Source: Spiroplasma cantharicola
GTDB taxonomy: Bacteria; Bacillota_I; Bacilli_A; Mycoplasmatales; Mycoplasmataceae
Direction: 5' to 3'
Assembly (NCBI RefSeq): GCF_001281045.1
Contig: NZ_CP012622.1
Coordinates: forward strand, 992,001 to 1,056,000
DNA: 64,000 bases
Position 1 is the first letter of the stretch, and every line of letters begins with the position of its first letter. The position numbers and the translations under genes are program-made. Below the pieces are notes generated by a model. It was not told the DNA's origin and did no database searches. It was given only the letters and a program-made list of their open reading frames with translations. Shown here piece by piece: positions 30,811 to 40,703 of this stretch.

Positions 30811-31527
30811 TTAAATTTTTAATCCTGCTTGAGCTATTACATTAGAAAATATCTCAACATTAACTATTAAACCCATATGTTCTGCATTTGCTGATGATAA
30901 TTTAACAATATCATGAACTCAGCCATATTCATCAATAAGAGCATTATAATCAATAAAATAATCTAGCCTTTTAATTTCATCTTGTTTAATCAAAACTTCT
31001 TTTGCCAAAACTACAATCTCATTAATATTTTCACAAGGTATTATTTTTTTAAAACAATTTAAAAGTTCTTCGACTTTTAAATTATCTAAAAATCTTGATG
31101 GGAGATTTTCGTACTTATTTAAAACTCTTTGACAATTTGATGTCAGTTTTCTTATAACAAATTTTTCATTTAGATCAATCAATTTTACATCAGATTGAGA
31201 ATGTTTTAAAAAATTTAGATCAGTAAAAGATTCTTTAACTTTCTTAAAAGCTTCAAAAGCAGATGACAGTAAAATCTCTGTACTTGCATAAAGCTTATGA
31301 TCAACATTTGATCTTGTTAGCAATTCTTGATTCTCTTGTCTTAATATATTTACTTCCTGAATAATCGAATCAATCATATCTAAATTATCGGTAGTTATTT
31401 TTTCTATTAAATCTTCTGAACCTAATTTTATGTTTTTGTTATTTATTTTTAAGTCTTTAAAACACTCTTCATTAAAATAAATTAAAATTTCCCCTAAAGT
31501 TTTTTTCAAGATTAAATTAAAATTCAT
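30811..31527 (-). CDS. Unknown soluble protein downstream of tyrS
   Basis: The 238-residue product starts at an ATG behind AGGAG, 12 bases after the tyrS stop codon, so it is the last gene of the tyrS unit. It has no signal or membrane segment and is predicted largely helical, with a coiled-coil-like stretch (DSIIQEVNILRQENQELL, residues ~52-69). Only one Trp (UGA at 30919) occurs. I do not recognise a family. Confidence 0.7.
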
Positions 31528-31539
31528 AATTGAATACTC

Positions 31540-32784
31540 CTATAAAATTTCTATAATAATATATTTTTTCTTACCTTTTTTAACAATAATAAAATTATCT
31601 ACTGTTGTCATTTTTTCATTAACAATAGTTTTTTCATCAAATTTATTGCTATTGTTAATTCAAATTGCTCCTTCATTAAGAAGTTCTCTAGCTTCTCTTT
31701 TTGAACTGGCTATTTTTGACTCCACTAAAAAATCAACCATTTCCTGATTTTTTTTAACTTGCACTTTCTCCATAGAATTAATTATTGATAATAATTCTTC
31801 TTTTTTTAAATCAGATATATTACCACTAAATAAAGCTTGAGTTATTTTTTCAGCCTTTTTTAAACCCTCTGGTCCATGAACAAAAGTTGTAATTTCTTGA
31901 GCCAATTTTTTTTGCATTAATCTTTTAAAAGGCTCTTTAGCATGTTCAATTTTAACTTTTTCAATTTCTTTTAATGAAACAGTAGTTAAAAATTTAAATA
32001 ATTTTTCACAGTCTTCATCATCTTGATTAATAAAAAACTGATAAAATTCATATTCACTTGTCTTATTTTTGTCTAACCAAATTGCTCCTGATTCAGTTTT
32101 TCCAAATTTCACACCGTCTTTTTTTGTTAAAAGATTCATTGTTATTCCACAAGCTTTTGAATTTTCTCTACCAATTTTACTTGCTATATAATCAATACCA
32201 CTTGTGATATTACCTCACTGATCTGATCCTCCAATTTGCATTCAGCAATTATGATCTTGATATAACTTGTAGAAATCATATCCTTGAAGCATTGTATAAG
32301 AAAATTCTGTAATACTTAATCCCTTTTCAATTCTAGATGAAATATTTTCTTTTGCTAATAAATAAGCTAAATTAAAATCTTTACCAATTTCTCTTAAGAA
32401 ATCTATTAAAGACATTTTCCCCAATCAATCATTATTATTAACAACTTTAATATCAGGTATTAAAAAATTTAATTGTTTTTTAAGATCTTTAACATTTTCT
32501 TCAACTTGTTTTAAAGTTAATAAATTTCTTTCTTCACTTTTAAAACTAGGGTCACCTATCATTCCAGTTCCACCACCAAGTATTGCTATTGGACTAAAAC
32601 CAAATTCCTTAAACCTTTTTAAGTTAATGATTTGAATTAAGTGACCAACATGAAGTGAATTGGCTGTTGGATCAAATCCACAATATAATCCAGCTCCTTC
32701 TTTTTGAGCTTTAATTATTTTTTCTTCATTTGTGTATTGCTTGAGTAACTCTCTTGCTTCTAGTTCTTTTAAAATACTTTGCAT
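31540..32784 (-). CDS. tyrS: Tyrosyl-tRNA synthetase
   Basis: TyrRS charges tRNA-Tyr. The 414-residue product has the class-I HIGH-type signature as HVGH (in SLHVGHL, ~50), the tyrosine-binding GFDPTANSLH stretch, the KMSKS-equivalent KFGKTESG (~232) and a C-terminal S4-like RNA-binding domain (SKREARELLNEGAIWIN). The start at 32782-32784 is chosen by AAGGAG and homologous length. UGA at 32425, 32242 and 31660 is Trp. Directly upstream is the YtxH-like gene, whose stop codon overlaps the tyrS leader. I found no T-box-like leader in front of this operon. Confidence 0.95.
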
Positions 32785-32785
32785 T

Positions 32786-33292
32786 TTACTTCTCCTTTTT
32801 AATTTTTGGTTTTGCTTTAACTTTTTTTGAATCGCCATTTTCATAAACATCATCGCTCATGCTTATTGATACATCTTTTACTTTTGAATAAACGTCATCT
32901 GCTTTATCAATAATGTCAACAGTTATTAAAGCTAAGTCCTTAGCAATAATTTTTACATTATCAGATTTAGAGATTTCTTGACCAATTTTAACTGTTGCTT
33001 GACCAATTTTTTGTAAAGCTTTAAATGCTAATTCCTTTGTTTTGGCTGCATCTAATTCATCACTTGCTTGTCTAATATTTGAAAGTTTCATTTCAACATT
33101 AGCAACTATTTCATCACTTTCATTTCCTTGAGATTTTTCTCAAGTTTCTTCAATAGTAGTAATTAATCTTTTTATTTGTGGTCTATATTTTTTTAAATAA
33201 TCAACAAAGTCAGCTCTAATCTCAACACCTTTTTTTGGAGCTAACATCATTCCAATAAAGACTCATGAGGCAAATCTTATTAACTTAAACAT
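32786..33292 (-). CDS. YtxH-domain-like protein
   Basis: The 168-residue protein has a short N-terminal hydrophobic segment followed by FIGMMLAPKKGVEIRADF (residues ~12-29), close to the YtxH-domain pattern (membrane helix, then APK-GxELR). The rest is helical and ends in a Lys-rich tail. In Bacillus, YtxH is a general-stress protein encoded beside the DUF948 protein YtxG; here the DUF948-like gene is likewise directly upstream. The ATG at 33290-33292 follows GAGGGGG. Three UGA Trp codons lie in the N-terminal part. It ends 1 base before the tyrS start codon. The cellular function is unknown. Confidence 0.65.
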
Positions 33293-33311
33293 ATTTTAAA
33301 ACCCCCTCATT

Positions 33312-33659
33312 CTAGTCTTTTGAATTAGCAAATTCTCTTAATTTATCCACTAGTTTATAAACAACATCTTTATTTTTAGTTGCTACTTTAACTCATGATT
33401 TAACATTTCTTTTAGCAAAAGCATCAAAAATATCTGCATAATTTGTAACTCTTGCAACAGTATCAACTGTTGCATTTAACATTTCTGATTTATAAGTTAA
33501 GTCCTCAAAAAAATAATCAACTTTTTTAGCAGCTATTCCTACTTTTCTTAAAGTGATTATTGTATATAAAGTTAAAATTATTGCTAATGCTAATAGAATA
33601 ATTATCATAACTGTTTGTGTTTTTTCAACTGCTGTTGCATAAATTAATGTTAAATTCAT
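33312..33659 (-). CDS. DUF948-like (YtxG-type) membrane protein
   Basis: The 115-residue product has one membrane segment (residues ~14-38, TVMIIILLALAIILTLYTII) and a helical C-terminal part typical of DUF948 proteins, extended by UGA Trp at 33393 to the TAG at 33312. It starts the unit DUF948-like, YtxH-like, tyrS, unknown protein. An N-out single-span topology with cytoplasmic helices is expected. Family assignment is moderate because the family is defined by pattern more than by invariant residues. Confidence 0.6.
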
Positions 33660-33724
33660 ATATAAAATCTCCTAATAATTATTAAAATTATATAACACTA
33701 ATGTGCCTTTTCAAAAACAAATTG

Positions 33725-33771
33725 ACATATAAAAATACTTGATAATAAAAATCTATTCATCATCAAGTATT
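33725..33771 (-). terminator. Terminator of the 35434-33753 pair
   Basis: A perfect 10-bp inverted repeat (AATACTTGAT / ATCAAGTATT) encloses the stop codon of the preceding gene and is followed by a T-rich tract on the minus strand. Confidence 0.7.
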
Positions 33772-34442
33772 CCCAATCTTTCCATTCAATTTTCACTTTT
33801 TCTTATTGAATTTGCTTTAACTTCTTTTTTTATTTGATTTGTTCAAGTAGCTCTATTTTTATTTCTTAATTCAATAAGTCTTCTTGCTCTTTCGGTTTCA
33901 GCATTATAGGCTTTACTGTAAATATGTTTTCTTCTATCTCTAAGAGATACATTTTGTTCTCTCAATGCAATGGTATCTATATTATCATGGACTTTATCAA
34001 AGGCTTTTAAATATTCTTCTTGTAACTCTACTGTTTTTTCTAATTGTTCTGTATCTTCTTTAAAAATTAAACTGCCAATTTTTCTATTAGTTTTTAAAAT
34101 TAATCTTGATAATTTTTGTTCTTCTTTTAAAAGTCTTTTTTCAAAAATTTTGCTTGATTTATCAAATTCTCTATACTCTGATTGAATATTTGTAATTGTT
34201 TCTTCTATTTCTTTTTGCTGTTCAGGACTAAAAGGAAGGTTCTTTTTCTTTCTTGGTTTTATAATATCTACTTTTTCTAATTGAGAATTTTTAGTCTTTC
34301 TTTTTGGAACATAAAAATCATTAGCAGTTGATTGTGAGCTCATTAATATATTACTATTTTTAATTTCTTCAAGTCTTTTTTTTGTCTCATTTGTTTCATA
34401 AGTTTTCTTATTTAAAATGAAATCATCATTTTTCTTGTCCAT
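33753..34442 (-). CDS. Charged cytoplasmic protein, unknown
   Basis: The 229-residue protein is highly charged and helical, with KEDTEQLEKTVELQEEYLKA (~130) suggesting a coiled coil and a basic PRKKKNLPF stretch (~66). It has no signal or membrane segment and I do not recognise it. It starts 11 bases after the preceding, similarly charged gene, behind GGTGAAATT, so the two form a pair. UGA Trp codons at 33843 and 33786 extend it to TAG. Confidence 0.7.
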
Positions 34443-34453
34443 TTAATTTCACC

Positions 34454-35434
34454 CTATTTCTTTTTACTCTGAGTTCTTCTTGGTTTAATAAGTTCTAATT
34501 CAGGTTTTCTATTTTCTTTAGTACTATCTCTAAGTAATTTATCAAATTCTTTAAGCTTTTCATCAAGATATTGGTCCTTTTTACTTTGATCTTTAAATTT
34601 TTTTGAATCAATCTCTTGTATAGTTAAATCAATCTCTTCTTCTATATTTCTAAATTTTACTTTTTTAATCTCTAATAATTTATTTTTTAATTCTTGCTCT
34701 CTAGTAATTTCTTGAATATGAGAATAAGAATGCAATTTTCGTGGTACTTTAAAAATTCCTTTTACAGTTCGATTATCTTTTTCCACATTTAAATTTTCAA
34801 TAATTTCATTAGTTTTAAAATTTGAAGATTGTCTTTTTTGTTCTTCTCGTTTACTTTGAACTTCTTGGGATAATCTTCTTACTCTTTCTAATTCACTTTC
34901 TACTGGTTTACTTGTATGTTTAGAATAGAACTCCTTTGCTCTATCAGCATAACTAACTGTATTTTTTTTAATTTTTTCAACATCAGTGTATAATTCTTCA
35001 TCAACACCACCTGTTTTTCTTAAATTTTCTATTTTTAGTAATTTAGCAATTACTGGGTCGTTTTCAAGTACTTGAGTTTGAATGTCTTGCGAGTTTTTTC
35101 TAGCACGGTCAATAATTGAACCTAAAACTCCCTCTCTTTTTTGAGGTGTCACTTTTTGAGCGCCAACAATTTTTCTTAGTTCTTCTAACTTATTTCTTAC
35201 AGAAATATCTACATCACCAGAAACTTCAGTATTATCTAAATTCGAAGATGAAGAGAAATTTTTAGATATTTTGCTAGCGGCAGGATCATCTGAGAATAAT
35301 GGTTCCATATTCAGCAAAGGGTCATCATTATATGTTCAATGATTTGGAGTTCTTTCCTCTTGCTTTTGATTAGAGTTTTCAATTACTTTGATTTTATCTT
35401 TATTTTTAGTTTTTTTATTTTTAAACAAATTCAT
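34454..35434 (-). CDS. Charged helical protein, unknown
   Basis: The frame encodes 326 residues from an ATG at 35432-35434 behind AGGTGG. It is Lys/Glu-rich with long helical and probably disordered stretches and a basic end (PRRTQSKKK); no membrane segment is present. The N-terminus MNLFKNKKTKNKDK is strongly basic. It pairs with the next gene (33753-34442), another charged helical protein, and the two may act together; an internal structural role is speculation. I do not recognise a family. Confidence 0.7.
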
Positions 35435-35458
35435 TAGAAAACCACCTTCTATACAACA

Positions 35459-36502
35459 TTACATATATTTTATACTTTTTATCTTGTTTGAAAAAGTATT
35501 TTCTCTACCAAATTTAGATTGCTTTTTTCCATCAATTAATACAATATCACCTGTAAAACCTATTTTATTTTTGGTAATTGCATCTCCTACACCATAAATA
35601 TCTACAGGAACACTATTTTCTTCAAAATATCTAATCTTATATTCATCAAAACCAGATGAAACAATAATCTTTACATTTTGATGGCCATTCAAATCCAATT
35701 TTTCTCTTAACATTTTTACTAAGGTAGGATTTACACCATGTAGTTCATTATCTTTTTCTTTCAATTTTAATAAGGATTTATCAACTAAATTTGGAGAAGT
35801 ATCCAATCTTACAGCAAAAATTTCATTTTTAAAGTGATTACATACCATTAGAGAGTCATTTATACAATCATTATTATAATCAACAAGTGCAACTAAGTTA
35901 TTATTAGGAAAAACCTCTTTATAAGCCTTAGTAGCTGCAATTAAGTCACCATTAAATGAAGCAATTAATGCATGAGGCATTGTTCCATTCAATTCCACTT
36001 CTTCTTGCAAATATTCAAAAGAAGCATATGTAACTAAATTTTTAATACCACCAACTGTTGATGCATAACCATCAACTTGCTGATTTGTATAATAATCCAT
36101 TCTATCATTCATATTTAATACTTTTTTGCCATTTGCAGCAATTGAAATTTTTCGAGCATTTGTTGCAACTGTTGAAGCTCTTGAAAGAATACCATCAAAA
36201 AGACCTTCAAAATGGGCAAAATCATTGTAATTTCCTGTTATTTTTAAAACCGGTTCTAGTGGTTCTACTATATCACCCTCATCAACTGCTTCAACTTTAA
36301 GATTTTTAATTTTTGATAATCTTAAGATTTCTTTTATGATTTCAATACCACAAACTACTGTATTTTCTTTTCTTTGAAATCATTGCATTGTTACTAATTG
36401 ATTAGGCTTAAATTTACTAAGAATTTCTCTAGTTTTTTTAAAATAATCAGCTGAATAGTAATCTTCAAATATTCTCAAATCAATATTGAATTTATTTTTC
36501 AT
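35459..36502 (-). CDS. pncB: Nicotinate phosphoribosyltransferase
   Basis: PncB joins nicotinate to PRPP to give nicotinate mononucleotide, the entry of NAD salvage. The 347-residue product has the family segments NQLVTMQWFQRKENTVVCG (~34-52), MPHALIASFNGD (~175), VRLDTSPN, IVSSGFDEYKI and VDIYGVGDAI. UGA codons in the N-terminal third are Trp. Its ATG overlaps the end of the YtpR-like gene by 11 bases, with GGGGTG as ribosome site. No other NAD gene is adjacent. The call is firm from the ordered motifs. Confidence 0.88.
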
Positions 36503-37076
36503 TTAAAACACCCCAAATTGATTTACCAATATATGTATCATCAACTTCTCATTCCATAATTCCATCTTTATTATATTTTTCATCATTAATTTCTAATTCT
36601 TTTGCAGAACATAACATTCCAAACGAGTCTAATCCTTTAAGTTTGCCAGCTTTAATTTGACTGCCATCGGGCATTCAAGAATCAATTGTAGCCAAAGTTG
36701 TATAGATATCTTTTCTTGCATTTTTTGCTCCACAAATAATTTGAATTTCTTCTTTACCAGTATTAACTTTACATTTTGATAAATGAGTTTCAGGAATTTT
36801 TTCACATTCTGTTATTTTTGCAATAATAAACTGTTTTTCAAATTTAATATCTCCAAAATATTGCTTTAAAATAGGCCTAATTTTTTGTTGTAATCTTTTA
36901 TCTTCCAAATAAAAGTTTTGCTTTGAATTGAAATTAAGAATGTTAAATCCAGCAATTTCTTGATTATGAAATAAAACTGCTAAATTTGAGTCTGTTTTTG
37001 TTTCAGTAACTTTTTTATTACTTAAAATAACTGCTATTGTATTAAAGTTTCTAATATATTTTATAAATAATTTCAT
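36492..37076 (-). CDS. ytpR: YtpR-type tRNA-binding domain protein
   Basis: The 194-residue protein has an N-terminal alpha/beta region and a C-terminal EMAP/tRNA-binding OB fold: HLSKCKVNTGKEEIQIICGAKN (~100-120, shortened here) and MPDGSQIKAGKLKGLDSFGMLCS are the typical motifs of the domain found at the start of PheT and in YtpR. Such proteins bind tRNA or RNA; the precise role is unknown. UGA Trp at 36675 and 36553 extend it to the TAA at 36492, overlapping pncB. RBS AGGTAA precedes the ATG. Confidence 0.85.
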
Positions 37077-37156
37077 ATCAATTACCTGGCTTTTCTATTG
37101 GAATAATATCAAAACAATTATATAATATATTAAGTCTTTTATATAGAGGAGGAATT

Positions 37157-38008
37157 ATGAAAATTGCAATTTTAATTGACTCTTCTTGTGGGATAAAGAA
37201 TACAAAAGATTATAAAGACTTGTATTTGATTCCATTAATGATCACAAAAGAAGATGGACAGCAAATAGCTGATGATGAAAATTTAAGTACTGATGAGTTT
37301 TATAAATTAAATGACTCACAACTTTTAAAAACTTCACAATCTATTCCAGGTGATGTTATGACAAAATGAGATGAATTATTAAAAGATTATGACCAAGTAG
37401 TTTGTTTATTACTTTCAAAAGGCCTTTCAGGACAGTTTAATACATTCAGAATGTTTTCTCAAGAAGATAAATATAAAGATAAAATACATGTAATTGACAA
37501 TAACGGTGTAAGCATTGTTATTAAACGTCAATTAGAATTAGTTCAAAAACTAATTCAACAAGGAAAAAATGGACAAGAAATTAGAGATATCATTGAAACA
37601 CATTACAATGATATCCACGGTTATATTATTCCTAAATCTCTTGTTCAATTAGTTCGTGGTGGAAGAATAAGCAAAGCTGCCGCAGGACTTGCTAAAATAT
37701 TAAAAATCACTCCAATATTAAAATATAATGGAGAAATCGATAAACAAGGAAAAACCAGAACTTTTAAAAAGGCTGTAGAAGAAGCATTAAAATTATTAAA
37801 AGCTATGTATCCTGAAAATAAAAAAATTGATATTTCACATTCAAGAACTGATGAAGAAACTATCAATCTTGTTAAAAAATTAGTAACAGATGCTGGTTAT
37901 GAGATTGGATTGTTAGATGATCTAGCAAATACAATTATTTGTCATACTGGTAGAGAAACGTTTGCTTTTATGCCGTTTCAAATATGAGGAGAAGAACTAT
38001 GAAAATAG
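37157..38008 (+). CDS. DegV family fatty-acid-binding protein, copy 1
   Basis: DegV proteins bind fatty acids and in staphylococci (FakB) present them to the kinase FakA for phospholipid synthesis. The 283-residue product has the opening MKIAILIDSSCG (DxSxG type), TSQSIPGD, the LLLSKGLSGQFNT and the VRGGRISKAAAGLA segments. UGA codons at 37367 and 37985 are Trp, and the true end runs to a TAG at 38006-38008, overlapping the start of copy 2 by 10 bases. RBS GGAGG precedes the ATG. Copies 1 and 2 share long identical blocks. Fatty-acid specificity cannot be read from the sequence. Confidence 0.9.
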
Positions 38009-38823
38009 CTGTAATTACTGACTCATCGTGTGGAATTAATGATATAAGCAGTATTAAAGACCTGTATTTAGTTCCTTTAATGATTACTAAAGAAGATGGA
38101 GAACAAATAGCTGATGATGAATTATTTAAAGCAAATGACTTTTATAATTTAAATGATTCACAACTTTTAAAAACTTCACAATCAATTCCAGGTATTATGA
38201 TGGAAAAATGAGATGAATTATTAAAAGATTATGACCAAGTTGTTTGTTTATTACTTTCAAAAGGTCTTTCAGGACAATTTAATACTTGCAAAATGTTATC
38301 AAATGAAGATAACTACAAGGGAAAAGTATTTGTAGTTGATACAAATGGTGTAAGTATAATCTTAAAAAAACAAGTTCATTGAGTTTTACAATTAATTAAA
38401 GAAGGAAAAAATGGACAAGAGATATCTGATATAATTGAAAAAGCAAATAAAGACTTTAGAGTATTTATTATTCCTAAATCATTAACTCAATTAGTTCGTG
38501 GTGGAAGAATAAGCAAAGCTGCCGCAGGGCTTGCTAAGTTTTTAAAAATTACTCCAATATTAAAATATAATGGAGAAATCGATAAACATGGAAAAACTAG
38601 AACTTTTAAAAAAGCAATTGAAGAATCATTAACAGGACTAAAACACTTTAGTAATAAAGACACAATTGATATTTCATATTCAAGAGTTGATGAAGAAACT
38701 CTAAATATGGTAAAAGAAACAGTAATAAAATTTGGATTTAAAATTGGATTTTTAGATGAAATGCCTAATACTATTACTTGTCATACAGGTAGAGAGACAT
38801 TTGCATTAGGAATTTGACTATAA
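37999..38823 (+). CDS. DegV family fatty-acid-binding protein, copy 2
   Basis: The 274-residue product is a close paralogue of copy 1, sharing for instance LNDSQLLKTSQSIPG, WDELLKDYDQVVCLLLSKGL, QLVRGGRISKAAAGLA and LKYNGEIDK. Differences concentrate in the segment before the conserved VRGGRIS and in the C-terminal quarter, which may set ligand specificity. The ATG at 37999 overlaps the end of copy 1 and has its GAGGAGAA site inside it. The end FALGIWL-TAA uses an UGA Trp. The operon continues 19 bases later with a third, more distant member. Confidence 0.9.
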
Positions 38824-38842
38824 AAAAATAAGGAGAATATAT

Positions 38843-39709
38843 ATGAAAATAGGAATATTAGTAGATAGTTCTACTGGTTTCATTCCAGAAGAACATAATT
38901 CAAAACTTATAAGGGTAATACCATTGCATTTAATTGTTAATAATAAAGACGACTATTTGGATACACCAAAAGTTATTAAAGATAACGACTTGATGAAAAT
39001 TCTTGCAGGAAATAATCGTACTACAACAAGTCAAGCCTCACCTGGTGAGCTAATGGAAAAATATGATGAAATGTTAAAAGAATTTGATCATATAATTCAT
39101 ATGACAATTCCTTCAAATTTATCAGGTATGCATCAAACAGCTGTAATGTTAGCAAATGATGACAATTATAAAGGAAAAGTTACAATTATTAAGCATTTCC
39201 TAGCAGCTAATTGTGTACAGTTATTAGCATTAAAGTTTGAAGAAATGATAATGGATGGTATTAATGATATTTCGAAATTTCAAGAAGAAACAGATAAATG
39301 AACTAAGGACACTTGAATTGCAATTATACCAAGTGATCTAAAAAAATTTGCCGAAGGTGGTCGTGCTAATTCACTTTTAATAGCAATTCTTAAATTTATG
39401 AAGACGAAAGTTTCAATTCAATGATTAGAAAAACCAAAAAAAATTGGTATGGGAAGAACATATAAAGCAGTTTTAGATAAAATGACTACAGCTTTAAAAA
39501 AAGAAATGAAAAATGAATATGAGCTACTTCTTGTATCATTAGAAGAAATAAATCATAAAATAATTGAACAAATCAGAAATTATCTATCAGAAAATAAATT
39601 GGAATTTAAAGAAGATAAAGTACCTACTGTTTTTCCTTGACATGCAGGTATTGATACAATAGCACTTATAGCAATTAAAAAAACATTACTACCTAAAAAA
39701 ATAAAATAA
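38843..39709 (+). CDS. DegV family protein, divergent third copy
   Basis: The 288-residue protein has the DegV opening MKIGILVDSSTGF, the TTSQASPGELMEKYDEMLK segment and HMTIPSNLSGMHQTAVML, matching the family, but it lacks the VRGGRIS wording of the first two copies (FAEGGRANSLL here), so it is an older paralogue, perhaps with a different ligand. RBS AAGGAGAA precedes the ATG. Several UGA codons are Trp, including DTWIAIIP and FPWHAGID. It ends the three-gene degV operon and is followed by a strong terminator. Confidence 0.85.
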
Positions 39710-39758
39710 CTTTATGTACTTAATTAGAAATACATAAAGTTATTTTTTTTTTTTTTTT
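39704..39758. terminator. Strong terminator between degV and tRNA-Trp
   Basis: A perfect 15-bp inverted repeat (39704-39718 / 39731-39745) is followed on the plus strand by 16 T residues. On the minus strand it is followed by a T-rich stretch as well, so it can also end the tRNA-Trp(CCA) transcript. Confidence 0.9.
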
Positions 39759-39833
39759 GGCAAGGGTAGCAGGACTTGAACCCACGACACTCGGATTTGG
39801 AGTCCGATGTTCTACCAACTGAACTATACCCCT
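39758..39833 (-). tRNA. tRNA-Trp (anticodon CCA), reads UGG
   Basis: The 76-nt cloverleaf starts AGGGGTATAG and ends with an encoded CCA (plus-strand TGG 39758-39760). The anticodon loop, in GGACTCCAAATCC, gives CCA. The T arm GGGTTCAAGTCC is canonical. The acceptor stem has one G-U pair. It is nearly identical to the UCA gene 52 bases away. Confidence 0.95.
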
Positions 39834-39840
39834 ATTTATA

Positions 39841-39867
39841 AAAAAATACCCAAAATATTATTTGGGT
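39841..39867 (-). terminator. Terminator of tRNA-Trp(UCA)
   Basis: A 7-bp stem (ACCCAAA / TTTGGGT) lies between the two tRNA genes and is followed on the minus strand by six T residues, so the two tRNAs may be separately expressed. Confidence 0.7.
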
Positions 39868-39885
39868 AAAATTTAGTTTTATATT

Positions 39886-39961
39886 TGGCAGGGGTAGCAG
39901 GACTTGAACCCACGACACTCGGATTTGAAGTCCGATGTTCTACCAACTGAACTATACCCCT
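39886..39961 (-). tRNA. tRNA-Trp (anticodon UCA), reads UGA
   Basis: The 76-nt cloverleaf is the same as the CCA gene except mainly for the anticodon (GGACTTCAAATCC gives UCA) and a fully paired acceptor stem (AGGGGTA / TACCCCT). CCA is encoded. It proves that UGA is a Trp codon in this organism. Confidence 0.96.
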
Positions 39962-40021
39962 ATTTAAAAATACATTTTAATTATATCATTAAAAAATATT
40001 TTGTTTAAATTCAACATTATT

Positions 40022-40450
40022 TTATTTACAATTTTTACAAATTCCATGCAGCTCTAATTTAAAATGTTCTAAGCTCATATCTTTATTAGTTAATATCTCA
40101 GAAAATCTCAAAAATAATTCACTTGCCAATGAAGGACTTTCTAAATCTTCTAAACTCCCACAATTATCACAAAAAATATGCATAAGTTGTGGTGAAATAG
40201 CTTCATAAATTATTTGCTTACCATTAATAGTGTTTGCAAATAATAAATGCAATTCCAAGAATAAGTCTATATTATTATAAATTGACATTACATTAACAGA
40301 GCCTAGATCTTTTTCAACCATAGAAATAACCTCATTAATTGTAAAGTGCTTTTTTGAAATTATAATATTTAACATAGATAATCTTACATCTGTAAGCTTA
40401 ATTTTTTTACTTTTAAAAAGTTTTAAATATTCATTTAATTTATTTTCCAT
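40022..40450 (-). CDS. Fur-family metal-responsive repressor
   Basis: The 142-residue protein has the Fur layout: an N-terminal winged helix (LTDVRLSMLNIII; VNVMSIYNNIDLFLE recognition region) and a C-terminal dimerisation domain with His HIFCDNCG and a terminal CKNCK, i.e. two C-x2-C pairs for a structural zinc. Whether it is Fur, PerR, Zur or Mur cannot be told from these residues. It lies 3 bases downstream of acpP, so its expression may be linked with acpP; the ribosome site is weak, which fits coupling. Confidence 0.85.
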   Translation of the reverse strand: MENKLNEYLKLFKSKKIKLTDVRLSMLNIIISKKHFTINEVISMVEKDLGSVNVMSIYNNIDLFLELHLLFANTINGKQIIYEAISPQLMHIFCDNCGSLEDLESPSLASELFLRFSEILTNKDMSLEHFKLELHGICKNCK

Positions 40451-40453
40451 ATA

Positions 40454-40678
40454 TTATTTTTTTAATTTCTCAATTATTTCTAATAGGTCACTTACTTTTT
40501 TAATATTTAATAAGTCTTCATCTGAAACAGTAATATTTAATTTATCTTCTAAAGTAACAATCATATCCATTAAATCAAGTGAATCTAGACCCATTGATTT
40601 GAATTCTGTGTTATTTGTAATTGTACCTTTTGCACCCTTATTTGAAAGTGCCTTTTTAATTTCTTCAAAATAATTCAT
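40454..40678 (-). CDS. acpP: Acyl carrier protein
   Basis: The 74-residue acidic protein has the phosphopantetheine attachment motif GLDSLDLM with Ser33 and the helical ACP pattern DKLNITVSDEDL. ACP carries acyl chains as thioesters. RBS AGAGGTG precedes the ATG. No fatty-acid synthase gene is near; in Mollicutes ACP may serve acyl transfer to glycerophosphate or lipoprotein acylation, which is inference. It is followed by a Fur-type regulator and preceded by two unknown exported-type genes. Confidence 0.93.
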   Translation of the reverse strand: MNYFEEIKKALSNKGAKGTITNNTEFKSMGLDSLDLMDMIVTLEDKLNITVSDEDLLNIKKVSDLLEIIEKLKK

Positions 40679-40703
40679 TTAAATCACCTCTAATAATTAT
40701 AAC

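Noticed and set aside
31540-33292. T-box leader upstream of the tyrS unit
   Set aside because: tyrS follows the YtxH-like gene without a leader, and I saw no T-box consensus or specifier hairpin.
39743-39758. A 16-base T-run as a phase-variable contingency tract
   Set aside because: It forms the tail of the terminator of the degV operon and lies outside coding sequence and promoters.
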